Positions 24,867-34,249 are shown, counted from the first letter of the stretch. The stretch: DNA of 64,000 nucleotides from Paenibacillus physcomitrellae (GCF_002240225.1 NZ_CP022584.1:3208594-3272593), one strand, 5' to 3'. A program made the numbers and translations. The notes: a model not told the origin generated them from the sequence alone.

Positions 24867-24923
24867 TTGTTTTGCTAGAGCTTCAGTCCTATTATAGGGG
24901 AAAACACGTTACAGGTGTAACGT
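24867..24923 (+). promoter_or_regulatory. Promoter and TetR operator before the reductase
   Basis: TTGTTT (24867-24872) and TATTAT (24890-24895) have a 17-bp spacer. ACGTTACAGGTGTAACGT (24906-24923) is a palindrome with 7-bp arms lying where transcription starts, an ideal place for repression by the divergent TetR protein. Confidence 0.75.
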
Positions 24924-24948
24924 CAATTAAAGGGGAATTGAGTTCACT

Positions 24949-25992
24949 ATGACAGAAACTAATAAACCATTAGTGCTTGTGACCGGGGGTTCGGGATTTA
25001 TCGCTGTCCATATCATTTTGAAGCTCCTTGAGAACCAGTACCGGGTCCGGGCAACCCTTCGTACCATGGGCAGACAAGAGGAAGTGAAAAGCATGTTGCG
25101 GGCAGGCGGAGTGACCCGTTTTGAGGATTTATCCTTCGTTCAAACCGATTTAAGCTCAGACCAAAACTGGGATCAAGCCGTGCAAGGAGCAGAATATGTC
25201 ATTCATGTCGCTTCTCCTACGCCCAATAGAGTTTATAAAGATGAAAATGAAATGATACAGCCCGCACGTGAAGGTGTTTTACGCGTGTTGAGAGCAGCGC
25301 GGAATGCAGGCGTCAAACGGGTTGTTTTAACTTCCGCTTTCGGAGCGATCGGTGTAGGACATCAGCATCACGTTGGTCCTTACACCGAAGAAGATTGGTC
25401 CAATACAAACGCTAAAATTCATCCGTATCAGAAATCCAAGACGATCGCGGAACAAGCCGCGTGGGCATTTATCCGGGAAGAGGGGAAGGGATTGGAGCTG
25501 GCAACCGTCAATCCTGTGGGAGTGATGGGCCCCATCCTGGGGAATGATTACTCTCATTCCAATACGATTGTTCGCCAGATGCTGGAGGGCAAACTTAAAG
25601 CTGTCCCTAAAATTTATTCCGATTATGTAGATGTTCGGGATGTTGCAGAGCTGCACCTATTGGCCATGACACGCCCCGAAGCAAATGGACAGCGCTTTAT
25701 AGCATCCAGTGCCGAAAACCTCTCGACATTAGGTGTCGCCAAAATTTTAAGAAAACATCTGGGGGAAGACGCCAAAAACGTGCCGAACAGGGAACTTCCA
25801 AATTTGGTTGTCCGGGTTTCGGCTCTTTTTAATCCGAATTTAAGAATGATAGCTTCACTCCTGGGCCAGGATATGTCAACAAGTAATGAAAAGGCCAAAC
25901 GATTACTGGGGTGGAAGCCTCGTTCAGCCGAAGAAGCCATTGTTGCAACGGGTAAAAGCATGATGAAAGTCATTAAAGGGGAGATGAGGTAA
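24949..25992 (+). CDS. NAD(P)-dependent reductase/epimerase (extended SDR)
   Basis: Protein of 347 residues. VLVTGGSGFIAVHIILKLLE is the extended-SDR nucleotide motif. VIHVASPTP follows strand 4, TSAFGAIG has the Ser, and PYQKSKTIAEQ the catalytic Tyr and Lys. This arrangement is that of dihydroflavonol-4-reductase-like aldehyde or ketone reductases rather than sugar epimerases. It follows a TetR-controlled promoter and AAAGGGG, and stands alone. It probably detoxifies a reactive carbonyl that the TetR protein senses. Confidence 0.85.
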   Translation: MTETNKPLVLVTGGSGFIAVHIILKLLENQYRVRATLRTMGRQEEVKSMLRAGGVTRFEDLSFVQTDLSSDQNWDQAVQGAEYVIHVASPTPNRVYKDENEMIQPAREGVLRVLRAARNAGVKRVVLTSAFGAIGVGHQHHVGPYTEEDWSNTNAKIHPYQKSKTIAEQAAWAFIREEGKGLELATVNPVGVMGPILGNDYSHSNTIVRQMLEGKLKAVPKIYSDYVDVRDVAELHLLAMTRPEANGQRFIASSAENLSTLGVAKILRKHLGEDAKNVPNRELPNLVVRVSALFNPNLRMIASLLGQDMSTSNEKAKRLLGWKPRSAEEAIVATGKSMMKVIKGEMR

Positions 25993-26190
25993 GCGCGTGT
26001 TTTACCTGTCCTCATCTTTTTACCGGGGTTAACCCTATCCATTGGAATTTTATAGGGAAAAACATTTTAGCCGTATGGGAAATCGCCCGTACGGCTAAAA
26101 GCATGATTAGGCTGGAGAATAAGATGGCGATTGGTGTTTGACCCTGCATCTGATAAGATATAATCGCTTGAATTAGGATAACCTTTACCA

Positions 26191-27393
26191 GTGATAGATA
26201 AAGTGTTAGGACTGGAGCTCGGGGCGGAAGATTATCTGACCAAACCTTTTGATAACCGGGAGCTTATCGCCAGAATTAAAGTGGTCCTAAGAAGATACGA
26301 CAATCACGATCCGCATAAATCCGGGGAAGACAAACCGATGCAGCTTGGGGAGCTGGCCTTTGACCTGGACACCAAAGTGGTGCTGAAGAACGGGACGCCG
26401 GTTTCCCTGACCGCCAAAGAATTTAAAATTCTGGAGACGCTGTTTGTATTTGAGTTTGTTGAGGACCTTTCGTATTTCTACGTGATGATGGATCAAATCC
26501 GCTATATTTTGTTTGCCGGGGCGGCAGGGTTTCTGATTCTAATTACGCTGGCAAGCTTATTTATTGCCCGTAATACGACAAAGCCGATCCAATATCTGCT
26601 TGGGGCCACGGAGAAATTCTCCAAACAGCAGTTCCAGCAGGTTAAGTTGAACAGAAAAGACGAGCTGGGGATGCTTGCCGCAGGACTAAACCAAATGGGC
26701 ATTCAATTAAATGAATATATCCAGCACCAGAAGCAGTTTGTCTCGAATGTTTCTCATGAACTGAAGACACCGCTTGCGGCCATCCGGGGATTTTCCCAAT
26801 ATTTATATGAGGGTGAAAATAAGGACAAGGATTTGCAAAAGATCTATGCTCATCTTGTAAATGAATCGGACAGGCTGACCCTGCTTATCAATGAGCTGCT
26901 GTTGTTAGCCCGGTTTGACAAGGCGGGTTCGGATGAAATGGGCAAGGAAAAAACCGATTTATCCGGGTTAACCGAAAGTGTGGCTGCAGAAATGCGGTCA
27001 AAGGCGGAGGACAAAGGTATCCTGCTGGACATCAAGCCGGGAAAACCACTCTTCGCCTTCGTCAATCCAACCCTGATGTCGCATGCAGTCGCGAATATTA
27101 TAGATAACGCCATAAAGTATTCCCATGCCGGTAAACGGGTTAGAATCGAGACGTTCATCAGGCAGGAGACGGGGGTCATCCAAATAAGGGACGAGGGCGT
27201 CGGGATCCGTGAAGAGGAAATTGCCCGGGTGCAGGAGCGATTTTATCGGGCGGAAAATGCCCACGTGGCCAAAGGTTCGGGATTGGGGCTCTCCATATGC
27301 AAAGAAATTGTCGAGAAATTTGATGGTAAATTGGAGATGGAAAGCGAAGTGGGCGTAGGGACCACCGTGTCCATCCTGCTCCCCTTAGCGTGA
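26191..27393 (+). pseudogene. Deletion fusion of a response regulator and a histidine kinase
   Basis: The reading frame starts in the middle of an OmpR-type receiver (IDKVLGLELGAEDYLTKPFDNRELIARIKVVLRR) with the phosphorylated Asp and the first 70 or so residues missing. It enters the start of the winged helix (LTAKEFKILETLF), then passes in frame, at about residue 85, into the end of a kinase sensor part (DLSYFYVMMDQIRYIL). HAMP, phospho-acceptor region (FVSNVSHELKTPLAAIRGF) and ATPase (NIIDNAIKYS, GSGLGLSICKEI) follow intact. An internal deletion has therefore joined two formerly adjacent genes. The kinase half could still fold; signalling as a pair is lost. Confidence 0.8.
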
Positions 27394-27479
27394 AGTTACA
27401 AGAATGATACAAGATTGTGATTAAACTAATAATTTGTTTTCATATGATGACTAAGAAATCATTATGGGAGGGTAACCGT

Positions 27480-28148
27480 ATGAAAGCATTAAACAAACCA
27501 GCAGCCCTAATGCTGTCTATTGTCCTTCTTGGGACGTTATTGGCGGGATGTCAGGGAAACGGGGACAGTAGTCCGACGGAGGCTTCCGCTCCCGTCCCTT
27601 CATCGAGCAGTAACCCGGCCGGCGGAAGCGCCGATTCCGGGGTAATCAAGGAAGGAACGATTCCCAAGGACGGGAATGTGATCCTGAAAGAGCTTGCCTT
27701 TGTCTACAAGGACAATACCATTGCCCTTTCCGATATCGTTGACGACGCAAAACTCGAAAGCATGCTGGGAAAAGCGGAAGAGAAAAAATCCCATACCTAT
27801 ACGGCAGACGATAAGACTAACATGGATCAGCTAATTGGCCGCACAAAAAATCTATACACCTTTCCAGGGCTCGAAATCGAAACCTTCAATACGGGAGAAG
27901 GGACCGATTTCTATATCACTACGATTGAAATTACCGCCCCTGAATATGCCACAATCCGCAATATTAAAGTCGGCGACAGTCTTGAAGAGCTTAAGAAAAC
28001 GTATCCCGAAGGGAACCTGACGGGAAATGGAGCGACCAGCGCGGAGGATGAATACCGGTATACGCCGGCCAACTATGTGGATGTAATGACGTTCCATATC
28101 AAGGATGACAAGATTGACCGTATTCGCATAAGCACGCTTTTGGACTGA
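27480..28148 (+). CDS. Putative lipoprotein
   Basis: Protein of 222 residues. The signal peptide ends in LLAGC, so the Cys at about residue 22 is lipidated; a Ser/Pro-rich linker follows to about residue 55. The mature domain (ELAFVYKDNTIALSDIVDD... GLEIETFNTGEGTDFYITTIEITAPEYATIRNIKVGDSLEELKKTYP) looks like a small BLIP-like or SmpA-like fold, common in Bacillales lipoproteins of unknown role. ATG 27480 has GGGAGGG upstream. It follows the broken two-component genes, with which it may once have formed a signalling unit. Confidence 0.8.
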   Translation: MKALNKPAALMLSIVLLGTLLAGCQGNGDSSPTEASAPVPSSSSNPAGGSADSGVIKEGTIPKDGNVILKELAFVYKDNTIALSDIVDDAKLESMLGKAEEKKSHTYTADDKTNMDQLIGRTKNLYTFPGLEIETFNTGEGTDFYITTIEITAPEYATIRNIKVGDSLEELKKTYPEGNLTGNGATSAEDEYRYTPANYVDVMTFHIKDDKIDRIRISTLLD

Positions 28149-28205
28149 GTAATTCAATTCCATTCAGTTCGATTAAGTGCGTTGTCATATAGGAAAGCAG
28201 CTTAA

Positions 28206-28233
28206 GTCCAACCCGGAAGGGTTGGGCTTTTTT
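28206..28233 (+). terminator. Terminator after the lipoprotein gene
   Basis: CCAACCC (28208-28214) pairs with GGGTTGG (28219-28225) around GGAA, then GC and six T. Confidence 0.85.
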
Positions 28234-28435
28234 GTCTTGCAGGCTTGGCTTTGGTACAAAGCTCAAAAAGCACTCCCGACATAGACCAACAGAATGCCCC
28301 GCAGCAAATTGAAACTTGGACCTGGCAGTAGACACCACCCGGCGAGCTCAGTAGAATAAGTAAAAACGCAGCCAACTGCATAAAAAGTCATTTTAAGAGA
28401 AATTTGAGAGATTATCATTTTGGGGAGTGAGTGCT

Positions 28436-29227
28436 TTGGAATTTAACGAGGTCATACACGGTCATCGATCTATTCGTGAATATGAGGATAGGGAAGTAAG
28501 TCAGGAGATTCTGGATCAAATTTTGGAGGCAGGGATTCGGGCATCTTCTAGCGGCAACATGCAGTCTTACTCCATTATTGTAACGCGGGATAAAGAGCTG
28601 AAGAAAAAGCTGTATACGCCGCATATGGAACAATCGATGGTGGTGGATGCCCCGGTTCTGCTGACTTTTTGTGCGGATTTCAACCGGATGAGAAAATGGC
28701 TGGAGCTGAATGATGCCCCGGTTCATTTCGATAATTTCATGAGTTTTATGATTGGCGCCATTGACGCCACTTTGGCTGCGCAGAACGTCGCTTTGGCCGC
28801 GGAAAATGCGGGACTCGGCATTTGCTATATGGGCTCAACGCTTGCCAACTGTGATCAGATTGGTGAACTGCTGAACCTGCCGCCCAATGTCGTCCCTGTA
28901 GTAGGTTATTCACTGGGTTATCCGGCAGAAGCGCCTGCCCTTCGCGACCGGCTGCCTATGAGCGGGCTTGTCCATTACGATCAGTACCAGGATTATTCGG
29001 AGGAAGACATTCAAACCATTTATAAAGAAAGAAATGAAAAGGGCTGGCAGCGGTACATGAGTATTCCCAGACTCAAAGAGATGATAGAGGAATTGGGATT
29101 AAAGAATCTGGCTCAAGTCTATACGATCGCCAAATACACGAAGGAATCCCACCTCGAATTTTCACAAACCGTGCTGAACTATTTGGAGAAACAGAACTTT
29201 ATGAAAAATGACGCTGATTCGAATTGA
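28436..29227 (+). CDS. Nitroreductase family protein
   Basis: Protein of 263 residues from TTG 28436, eight bases after GGGGAG; GTG 28427 overlaps that site. FNEVIHGHRSIREYEDREVS is the N-terminal flavin-binding start, ASSSGNMQSYSIIV binds FMN phosphate, and AENAGLGICYMG is the conserved later block. Length and the C-terminal extension are those of NfsA/Frp-like NADPH flavin reductases. It reduces nitro compounds, quinones or flavin in the cytosol. It is convergent with a tetR gene, sharing one terminator with it. Confidence 0.88.
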   Translation: MEFNEVIHGHRSIREYEDREVSQEILDQILEAGIRASSSGNMQSYSIIVTRDKELKKKLYTPHMEQSMVVDAPVLLTFCADFNRMRKWLELNDAPVHFDNFMSFMIGAIDATLAAQNVALAAENAGLGICYMGSTLANCDQIGELLNLPPNVVPVVGYSLGYPAEAPALRDRLPMSGLVHYDQYQDYSEEDIQTIYKERNEKGWQRYMSIPRLKEMIEELGLKNLAQVYTIAKYTKESHLEFSQTVLNYLEKQNFMKNDADSN

Positions 29228-29251
29228 TCCTGGAATCAGATTAGCATGTGC

Positions 29252-29301
29252 AAAATAAATAAGGATGAGCGGAGCAACTTTCGCTCATCCTTATTTATTT
29301 T
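29252..29301. terminator. Bidirectional terminator
   Basis: A 20-bp stem (29252-29271 with 29282-29301) flanked by A-rich and T-rich arms serves both the nitroreductase and the convergent tetR. The right arm includes the tetR stop codon at 29291-29293. Confidence 0.85.
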
Positions 29302-29929
29302 CTTTTAATACAAGAGGCAGAAAGATCAAATCCACAATCTCGACAACGGCCTCATCGGTCAGCGGCGTATGCGTCGTAAGCAGCTCGAACCGGATCAGGT
29401 CTACAGGTAGGGAAATGACGCGTTCGGGCAGTTCCTCGACCTTCACCTCTCCGCGACGTTCCGCGTTCTGCAGAATGTTTTTCATGGCTATGACAAGCAA
29501 ATCCTCCGATCGCGGAGGCAGGGTCAGGTTGGAGTGCAGTTCGGCCCCATGAAATTCAACCATCAGGCCGTGAATCGTCTCGGCCCCGATCATCTGCATC
29601 AGTTTATTTAGTCTGTCCAGCAGAGCAAGCACGTCTTGTCTCAAATTCCCCGTGTCCGGAGCTTCCAGGGAAGGTTTGGGAATATGCTTCATAAGCGCAG
29701 CGATGACCAGCTTTGCCTTGTTTGGCCACCTTCTATAAACGGCATTCTTATTGGTTTGGGCCCTCGAAGCGACAGCTTCCATCGTCAGCCGGGAATAACC
29801 GGTCTCTCTCAATTCCTCCCACGCAGCAGAAAGGATGGCATTCTCCAGGACGTCGCCGCGCCGGCGCGACTTTGCCGTTTGTTGTTCTCCCTCATTATTT
29901 TGCTTGTGATCTTTTGATGATTCCACCAT
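29291..29929 (-). CDS. TetR family regulator of the DHA2 pump
   Basis: Protein of 212 residues. A charged N-terminal tail of about 25 residues precedes the helix-turn-helix (LTMEAVASRAQTNKNAVYRRWPNKAKLVIAAL). The C-terminal ligand domain is of the TetR_C_16-like kind. It is divergent from the DHA2 transporter gene, and a nearly perfect 20-bp palindrome lies at that gene's transcription start. It should repress the pump and be released by a drug-like ligand. Protein and pump gene together form a standard regulated efflux unit. Confidence 0.9.
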   Translation of the reverse strand: MVESSKDHKQNNEGEQQTAKSRRRGDVLENAILSAAWEELRETGYSRLTMEAVASRAQTNKNAVYRRWPNKAKLVIAALMKHIPKPSLEAPDTGNLRQDVLALLDRLNKLMQMIGAETIHGLMVEFHGAELHSNLTLPPRSEDLLVIAMKNILQNAERRGEVKVEELPERVISLPVDLIRFELLTTHTPLTDEAVVEIVDLIFLPLVLKENK

Positions 29930-29990
29930 TTCGTATTCCTTCTTCCAAGCTGAATTTCATTCGGTCATTTGGGCTCTTGTAAATAGTATA

Positions 29991-30052
29991 TTGCATTTTC
30001 ACGCAAATGCTAATATGATAATACTCAAATAAGGTACGGTACGTACTGTACC
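29991..30052 (+). promoter_or_regulatory. Promoter and TetR operator of the DHA2 pump
   Basis: TTGCAT (29991-29996) and TATGAT (30014-30019) have a 17-bp spacer. GGTACGGTACGTACTGTACC (30033-30052) is a 20-bp palindrome with a single symmetric mismatch pair, lying just after the start point. Confidence 0.8.
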
Positions 30053-30076
30053 CTAAATAGTTGAGGAGTGAATAAC

Positions 30077-31513
30077 ATGGCTAAAAGTGAAGCAGAGGTC
30101 CTCGTCAAACCTCCAAAGGAAAAGATAGATCCCGGCATTTTGAAGGTCGCCCTTATTCTTGTGTTCGGCGCGATTGCTTCCCAGTTGGATTCAACGATGG
30201 TTAATGTGGCGATCAACACGCTGGCGTCAGATCTGCACAGCACCGTGTCGGCGATTCAGTGGGTCATCACGGGTTATGTACTGACCATGGGGCTGGCGGT
30301 ACCGATTTCGGGTTGGGCAATTCAGCGGTTTGGCGGGAAAAATGTATACATGTTCTCCCTGTGGGTGTTTCTCATTTCTTCCGTTTTATGCTCTCTGGCG
30401 TGGAACCCCGGCAGTCTGATCGGTTTCCGGCTGATCCAGGGGATCGGGGCGGGGCTGCTCATCCCTACGATGCAGAACGTGCTTGTTCAATCGGCAGGTG
30501 GCCGCGGGCTTGGCAAGCTGATTTCGATCATTAGCATTCCGGCGCTGCTGGGTCCGATTCTTGGCCCGGTCATTGGCGGGCTGATCATGGACAATATGAG
30601 CTGGCGGTGGATCTTCTACGTAAATATTCCGATCATGATCGCCGCACTTTGGCTGTCTTGGAGACACATTCCGGAGGATCAACCAGCCAACCATAAACCA
30701 AGGCTGGACGTGATGGGGTTCCTTTTATTGTCCCCGGCGTTTGCAGTTCTGATTTACGGCATTTCGCAAATTAGTTCACATGGACAGTTCCTCTCGGCGG
30801 GCGTGCTTGTTCCTTTGGCCGCCGGACTTGTCCTGCTCGCTGCCTACATCGTGTACGCCTTGCGATCAAGCCAGCCTCCGCTGGTAGATTTGCATTTATT
30901 CCGTTCCCGGCATTTCCTGGCGTCGAACGCCACCTTGTTTCTGTCGGGTATGGTCATGAACGGGGCGCTGCTCCTGCTCCCGCTATATTACGAGCAGGTT
31001 CGCGGCGAAAGCGTACTGATGACAGGGCTTCTCTTGATTCCTCAAGGGGTAGGGATGCTGTTGACACGAAGCTGGATCGGGGGAATGGCTGACCGGGTTG
31101 GGGCAAGAAGCATCGTCCTCATCAGCTTGGTTGTGACCCTTGTGGGCAGCATCCCCTTTGCTTATGCGGGGGCGGATACCAACCATTTTCTGTTGGGCGC
31201 GGCGCAGTTTGTACGGGGGGCGGCGTTAAACGGTATCCTGATTCCGATTATGGTTTCCGCGTATAAAGGATTAAAGAAGGAGCAAATCCCGCATGCAAGC
31301 ATCTCTACACGGATCTTCCAGACCGTTGGGGGCGCGTTCGGCTCCGCCGTCCTGGCGACCGTTATCGGGCAACAATTGCAGGGAGGGGCGGAGGCCAGTC
31401 TTACCTCCCTGGTCCATGCGTATCAAAACGCTTTCTGGTGGGCTGTAGGGTTTGCTGCTGTCTGCTTTCTGCCGGCCCTCTTCCTGTCTGGTCGAGAACA
31501 AGAAAAGGGGTAA
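30077..31513 (+). CDS. DHA2 family multidrug MFS transporter
   Basis: Protein of 478 residues with about 13-14 membrane segments. Family marks are LDSTMVNVAINTLASDL in the first segment, GWAIQRFGGKNVYMFSL (motif A), FRLIQGIGAGLLIPTMQNVL (motif B) and the antiporter motif GPILGPVIGGLIMD. These define the EmrB/QacA drug:proton antiporters. It exports a hydrophobic compound in exchange for protons. ATG 30077 has GAGGAG at good spacing. It is under the divergent TetR regulator; the MATE gene follows after about 160 bases. Confidence 0.9.
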   Translation: MAKSEAEVLVKPPKEKIDPGILKVALILVFGAIASQLDSTMVNVAINTLASDLHSTVSAIQWVITGYVLTMGLAVPISGWAIQRFGGKNVYMFSLWVFLISSVLCSLAWNPGSLIGFRLIQGIGAGLLIPTMQNVLVQSAGGRGLGKLISIISIPALLGPILGPVIGGLIMDNMSWRWIFYVNIPIMIAALWLSWRHIPEDQPANHKPRLDVMGFLLLSPAFAVLIYGISQISSHGQFLSAGVLVPLAAGLVLLAAYIVYALRSSQPPLVDLHLFRSRHFLASNATLFLSGMVMNGALLLLPLYYEQVRGESVLMTGLLLIPQGVGMLLTRSWIGGMADRVGARSIVLISLVVTLVGSIPFAYAGADTNHFLLGAAQFVRGAALNGILIPIMVSAYKGLKKEQIPHASISTRIFQTVGGAFGSAVLATVIGQQLQGGAEASLTSLVHAYQNAFWWAVGFAAVCFLPALFLSGREQEKG

Positions 31514-31523
31514 ATGGAGTTTG

Positions 31524-31544
31524 GCCGCAGCCTGTGTCTGCGGC
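31524..31544 (+). repeat. Hairpin just after the DHA2 gene
   Basis: GCCGCAG (31524-31530) pairs with CTGCGGC (31538-31544). No T-run follows, so it is at most a weak stop; read-through into the MATE gene is possible. Confidence 0.4.
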
Positions 31545-31593
31545 TCTATTGAAACGTCCCTATTTTACCAAACGTGTACATTTAAACAAATTT

Positions 31594-31611
31594 CTCCGTA
31601 GACGTACGGAG
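31594..31611. promoter_or_regulatory. Palindrome upstream of the MATE gene
   Basis: CTCCGTAGACGTACGGAG has perfect 7-bp arms around GACG. It lies 60 bases before the MATE start and could be an operator or an mRNA stem. Confidence 0.35.
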
Positions 31612-31670
31612 CCCGCGGGAGCTACACTAGGGAAAGCGACAAGAATAAACTTAGCGGGAGCTTGTATAAC

Positions 31671-33062
31671 GTGACCTTATTAGACCGTACTCCATCATGG
31701 AAGAAACTTAGCCTGTTTGCCGTGACATGGCCCATTTTTATCGATTCGGTACTGCGGATGCTGCTTGGCACGGTGGATGTCTTTATGTTAAGCCGCATCT
31801 CCGACGAGGCTACAGGGGCAGTGGGTTTAGCCAACGAGATTATTTATTTCTGCATTCTGATGTTCGGTTTTGTTGGAATCGGTACCAGTGTAGCGGTGAG
31901 CCAGTATATTGGTGCCGGAAGGGAAAAAGAGGCGAGCCGGATTTCGGCGATGGCTATTTCGCTCAATCTGATCTTCGGAATCCTTGTCAGCCTTGTCCTT
32001 GTTGGTTTCGGGGAATCCCTGCTGCGGCTGCTCAACTTAAATCCCGAACAAGTTGACATCGCAAGTCGTTATTTAAAGATTATTGGCGGATTTATTTGGG
32101 TCGAGGCGCTTTCTTACGCGGTATCGTCGGTCATTCGTTCGAGCGGGAACACCCAAAGCGTGATGTATGTGACCCTGGGCGTCAATGTCCTGCATATTAC
32201 AGGAAATTATTTGCTCATTTTCGGTAATCTCGGTTTTCCGGAATTGGGCGTTACAGGGGCTGCCGTATCCACGGTGATTAGCCGTTTGCTCGGCATAGTC
32301 GTTCTATTCTTCATTTTGTATCGCCGGGTCCCTGCACCGATTCGCCGGAAGGATTACGTTTCCTGGAAAGCTTCTTATGTCAAACAGATTATGAGTGTCG
32401 GATTGCCGGCGGCGGGCGAGCATCTTTCCTGGCAGTCGCAGTATCTCATGGTGATCAGCTTCGTCAACATGATCGGCATTACGGCGTTGAATACCCATGT
32501 TTATGTCATGAACATATCGAATTATTTTATGGCGCTGGCGATGTCGATCGGGGCGGGAACCGAAATCATTGTCGGACAAATGGTCGGCTCGGGGGATATG
32601 AAGGCAGCTTACCAGAGGTTGATGAAAAGCGTGAGGGTCAGCTTTATATTAACCTTGGTCATTGTCGGGGCTGCCTCCTTGTTCAGGCATGAGCTGATTG
32701 GTATGTTTACCAATGACCCTGAGATCATTGCGGCGGGAGCGGGTATTTTTCTGCTGTCCATCGTACTTGAACCGGGACGAACCTTTAACACGGTAATCAT
32801 CAATTCGCTGCGCGCGGCCGGGGATGCACGGTTCCCCGTCTTGATGGGCATGATCTCGATGTGGGGAGTTTCGGTGCCGCTGGCTTATTTGCTCGGCGTT
32901 CATTTCGGGATTGGACTGCTTGGCATCTGGATCGCTTTTACGCTGGATGAATGGCTGCGCGGGGTGATGATGCTGCTCCGCTGGAGAAGCCGGGCCTGGG
33001 AGAAGAAAGTGCTTGTGAAGCCTGTTTCCGTTCCGGACAACAGCGTGGGAGCGCAGGCTTAA
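31671..33062 (+). CDS. MATE family efflux transporter
   Basis: Protein of 463 residues with 12 membrane segments in two six-segment halves. The N-terminal segment PIFIDSVLRMLLGTVDVFMLSRISD, the GIGTSVAVSQYIGAGREKEA loop and the second-half GTEIIVGQMVGSGD loop are MATE marks. It exports cationic or aromatic compounds using a sodium or proton gradient. GTG 31671 is preferred because TTG 31662 is too near the GGGAG site, but the choice is uncertain. It may share a transcript with the DHA2 pump or have its own promoter. Confidence 0.88.
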   Translation: MTLLDRTPSWKKLSLFAVTWPIFIDSVLRMLLGTVDVFMLSRISDEATGAVGLANEIIYFCILMFGFVGIGTSVAVSQYIGAGREKEASRISAMAISLNLIFGILVSLVLVGFGESLLRLLNLNPEQVDIASRYLKIIGGFIWVEALSYAVSSVIRSSGNTQSVMYVTLGVNVLHITGNYLLIFGNLGFPELGVTGAAVSTVISRLLGIVVLFFILYRRVPAPIRRKDYVSWKASYVKQIMSVGLPAAGEHLSWQSQYLMVISFVNMIGITALNTHVYVMNISNYFMALAMSIGAGTEIIVGQMVGSGDMKAAYQRLMKSVRVSFILTLVIVGAASLFRHELIGMFTNDPEIIAAGAGIFLLSIVLEPGRTFNTVIINSLRAAGDARFPVLMGMISMWGVSVPLAYLLGVHFGIGLLGIWIAFTLDEWLRGVMMLLRWRSRAWEKKVLVKPVSVPDNSVGAQA

Positions 33063-33087
33063 TCAGATGTGGTAATATTACTTTAGG

Positions 33088-33123
33088 AATCGAGCGCAGT
33101 TGTGCAACCATCTACGCTCGATT
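33088..33123. repeat. Inverted repeat after the MATE gene
   Basis: AATCGAGCG (33088-33096) and CGCTCGATT (33115-33123) are perfect 9-bp arms with an 18-nt loop, without a T-run. Purpose unknown. Confidence 0.4.
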
Positions 33124-33179
33124 GGATGACCTTCCGTTTTAAAGACGGTTGGCTTCAGCAAAGGTGACGATCAGAAAAG

Positions 33180-33220
33180 GTAGACCGCTATCCTTGGTGA
33201 GGGACGGTCTACTTTTTTTT
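33180..33220 (+). terminator. Terminator between MATE and WYL genes
   Basis: GTAGACCG (33180-33187) pairs with CGGTCTAC (33205-33212), followed by eight T. Confidence 0.8.
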
Positions 33221-33230
33221 AAGTAGGTAT

Positions 33231-34196
33231 TCAAAGCCTCCTGAAGTGATCCAGCCTCCCCCGCAGCCCCTCCAGAATCTCCTCCGGAGCTTCTCTAATC
33301 CTTGCATCCTCCCCCAGAAATAGCATCCAGTTTATCATTTCCGCCAATTCTCTAGGTTTATCCACCTGCACAAAAGTACTTACAATCGCCGTGGTTTGAT
33401 AAGGATCTGTATAGGCAATAAATGCTTTTAAGGGATGGTATTTCTTGTACTGGGCAATGGCTTGGGGACCCAGCTCAAGGATGAGGTTGATTTCTTCTTC
33501 CTGGCTGCCGAGTTTTTCTAAGATCTTTTTCGGACTTAATCTCTTTTTCTCCGGGTAGGGTTTGACATCGGTCAGTTGGTCCACGGGAACAATCCTCTTC
33601 TTTTCGTCCTTTAAGTCAAAGCCTTCGATCCTCCAAAGGCCTCTGTCATGATAAAGGTGCAGAAGGTAAACGGGATAAGCGCGGATGCCCCTCTCTTCTT
33701 CAACGCTGATCGTTAAATAGCTGTCCATAAGCAGGTTTTGGATAAGCTTTTCCAGCATGGGGTGGGGAAGGTCCGAAAGCTCAAGCAAATCGGGATTATG
33801 AGGGTTGGTCCCTTCAAATAGCAAAATCTGATTCAATAATACAAGGTCGTCCTGCTGGGTGGCTGAGATGAGGCCCAGTAATTTCTCGGCTAAAGACTGC
33901 CGGCTCTTCAGATACGGAAGCTGCGCATTTCTTGTGGCCATAAAGGCAATAAACAGAGCTTTAACCTCATTATCCGTAAAACGAACCCCCGGCAGTAGAG
34001 CATTATGCATCACAAAATAACCGCCATCTCTGCCGACTTCCGCGACAAGCGGCATCCCCAAGGCTTCGATTTCCCGGATGTCCCGGATCGCCGTCGAACG
34101 GGAGACGCCGAATTCCTGCATGATTTCAGCAATGGTAAAGCGGGAGCGGTTGTTGATATACCGCATGAGGGTGTTGATCCGTTCAACTTTTTTCAT
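33231..34196 (-). CDS. WYL-domain transcription regulator (YafY type)
   Basis: Protein of 321 residues. The N-terminal helix-turn-helix reads FTIAEIMQEFGVSRSTAIRDIREIEALGMPL, followed by a wing. From about 140 a WYL domain covers YPVYLLHLYHDRGLWRIEGFDLKDEKKR, with the Trp-Tyr-Leu region altered. A C-terminal WCX part ends the protein. Such regulators sense nucleic acid or small ligands. It is divergent from a GyrI-like protein gene, and this pairing is common in Bacillales, so it likely controls the 34314-35293 pair. Confidence 0.88.
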   Translation of the reverse strand: MKKVERINTLMRYINNRSRFTIAEIMQEFGVSRSTAIRDIREIEALGMPLVAEVGRDGGYFVMHNALLPGVRFTDNEVKALFIAFMATRNAQLPYLKSRQSLAEKLLGLISATQQDDLVLLNQILLFEGTNPHNPDLLELSDLPHPMLEKLIQNLLMDSYLTISVEEERGIRAYPVYLLHLYHDRGLWRIEGFDLKDEKKRIVPVDQLTDVKPYPEKKRLSPKKILEKLGSQEEEINLILELGPQAIAQYKKYHPLKAFIAYTDPYQTTAIVSTFVQVDKPRELAEMINWMLFLGEDARIREAPEEILEGLRGRLDHFRRL

Positions 34197-34221
34197 GGAG
34201 ACTCCTAAACAGGTTCATTTT

Positions 34222-34249
34222 TTGACACCATTTAAGGCTATCATAAACT
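34222..34249 (+). promoter_or_regulatory. Promoter of the GyrI-like gene
   Basis: TTGACA (34222-34227) and TAAACT (34244-34249) with a 16-bp spacer lie 65 bases before the start. Confidence 0.5.

Noticed and set aside
31662..31670. TTG 31662 as the MATE start
   Set aside because: It is only two bases from the GGGAG ribosome site; GTG 31671 fits better.
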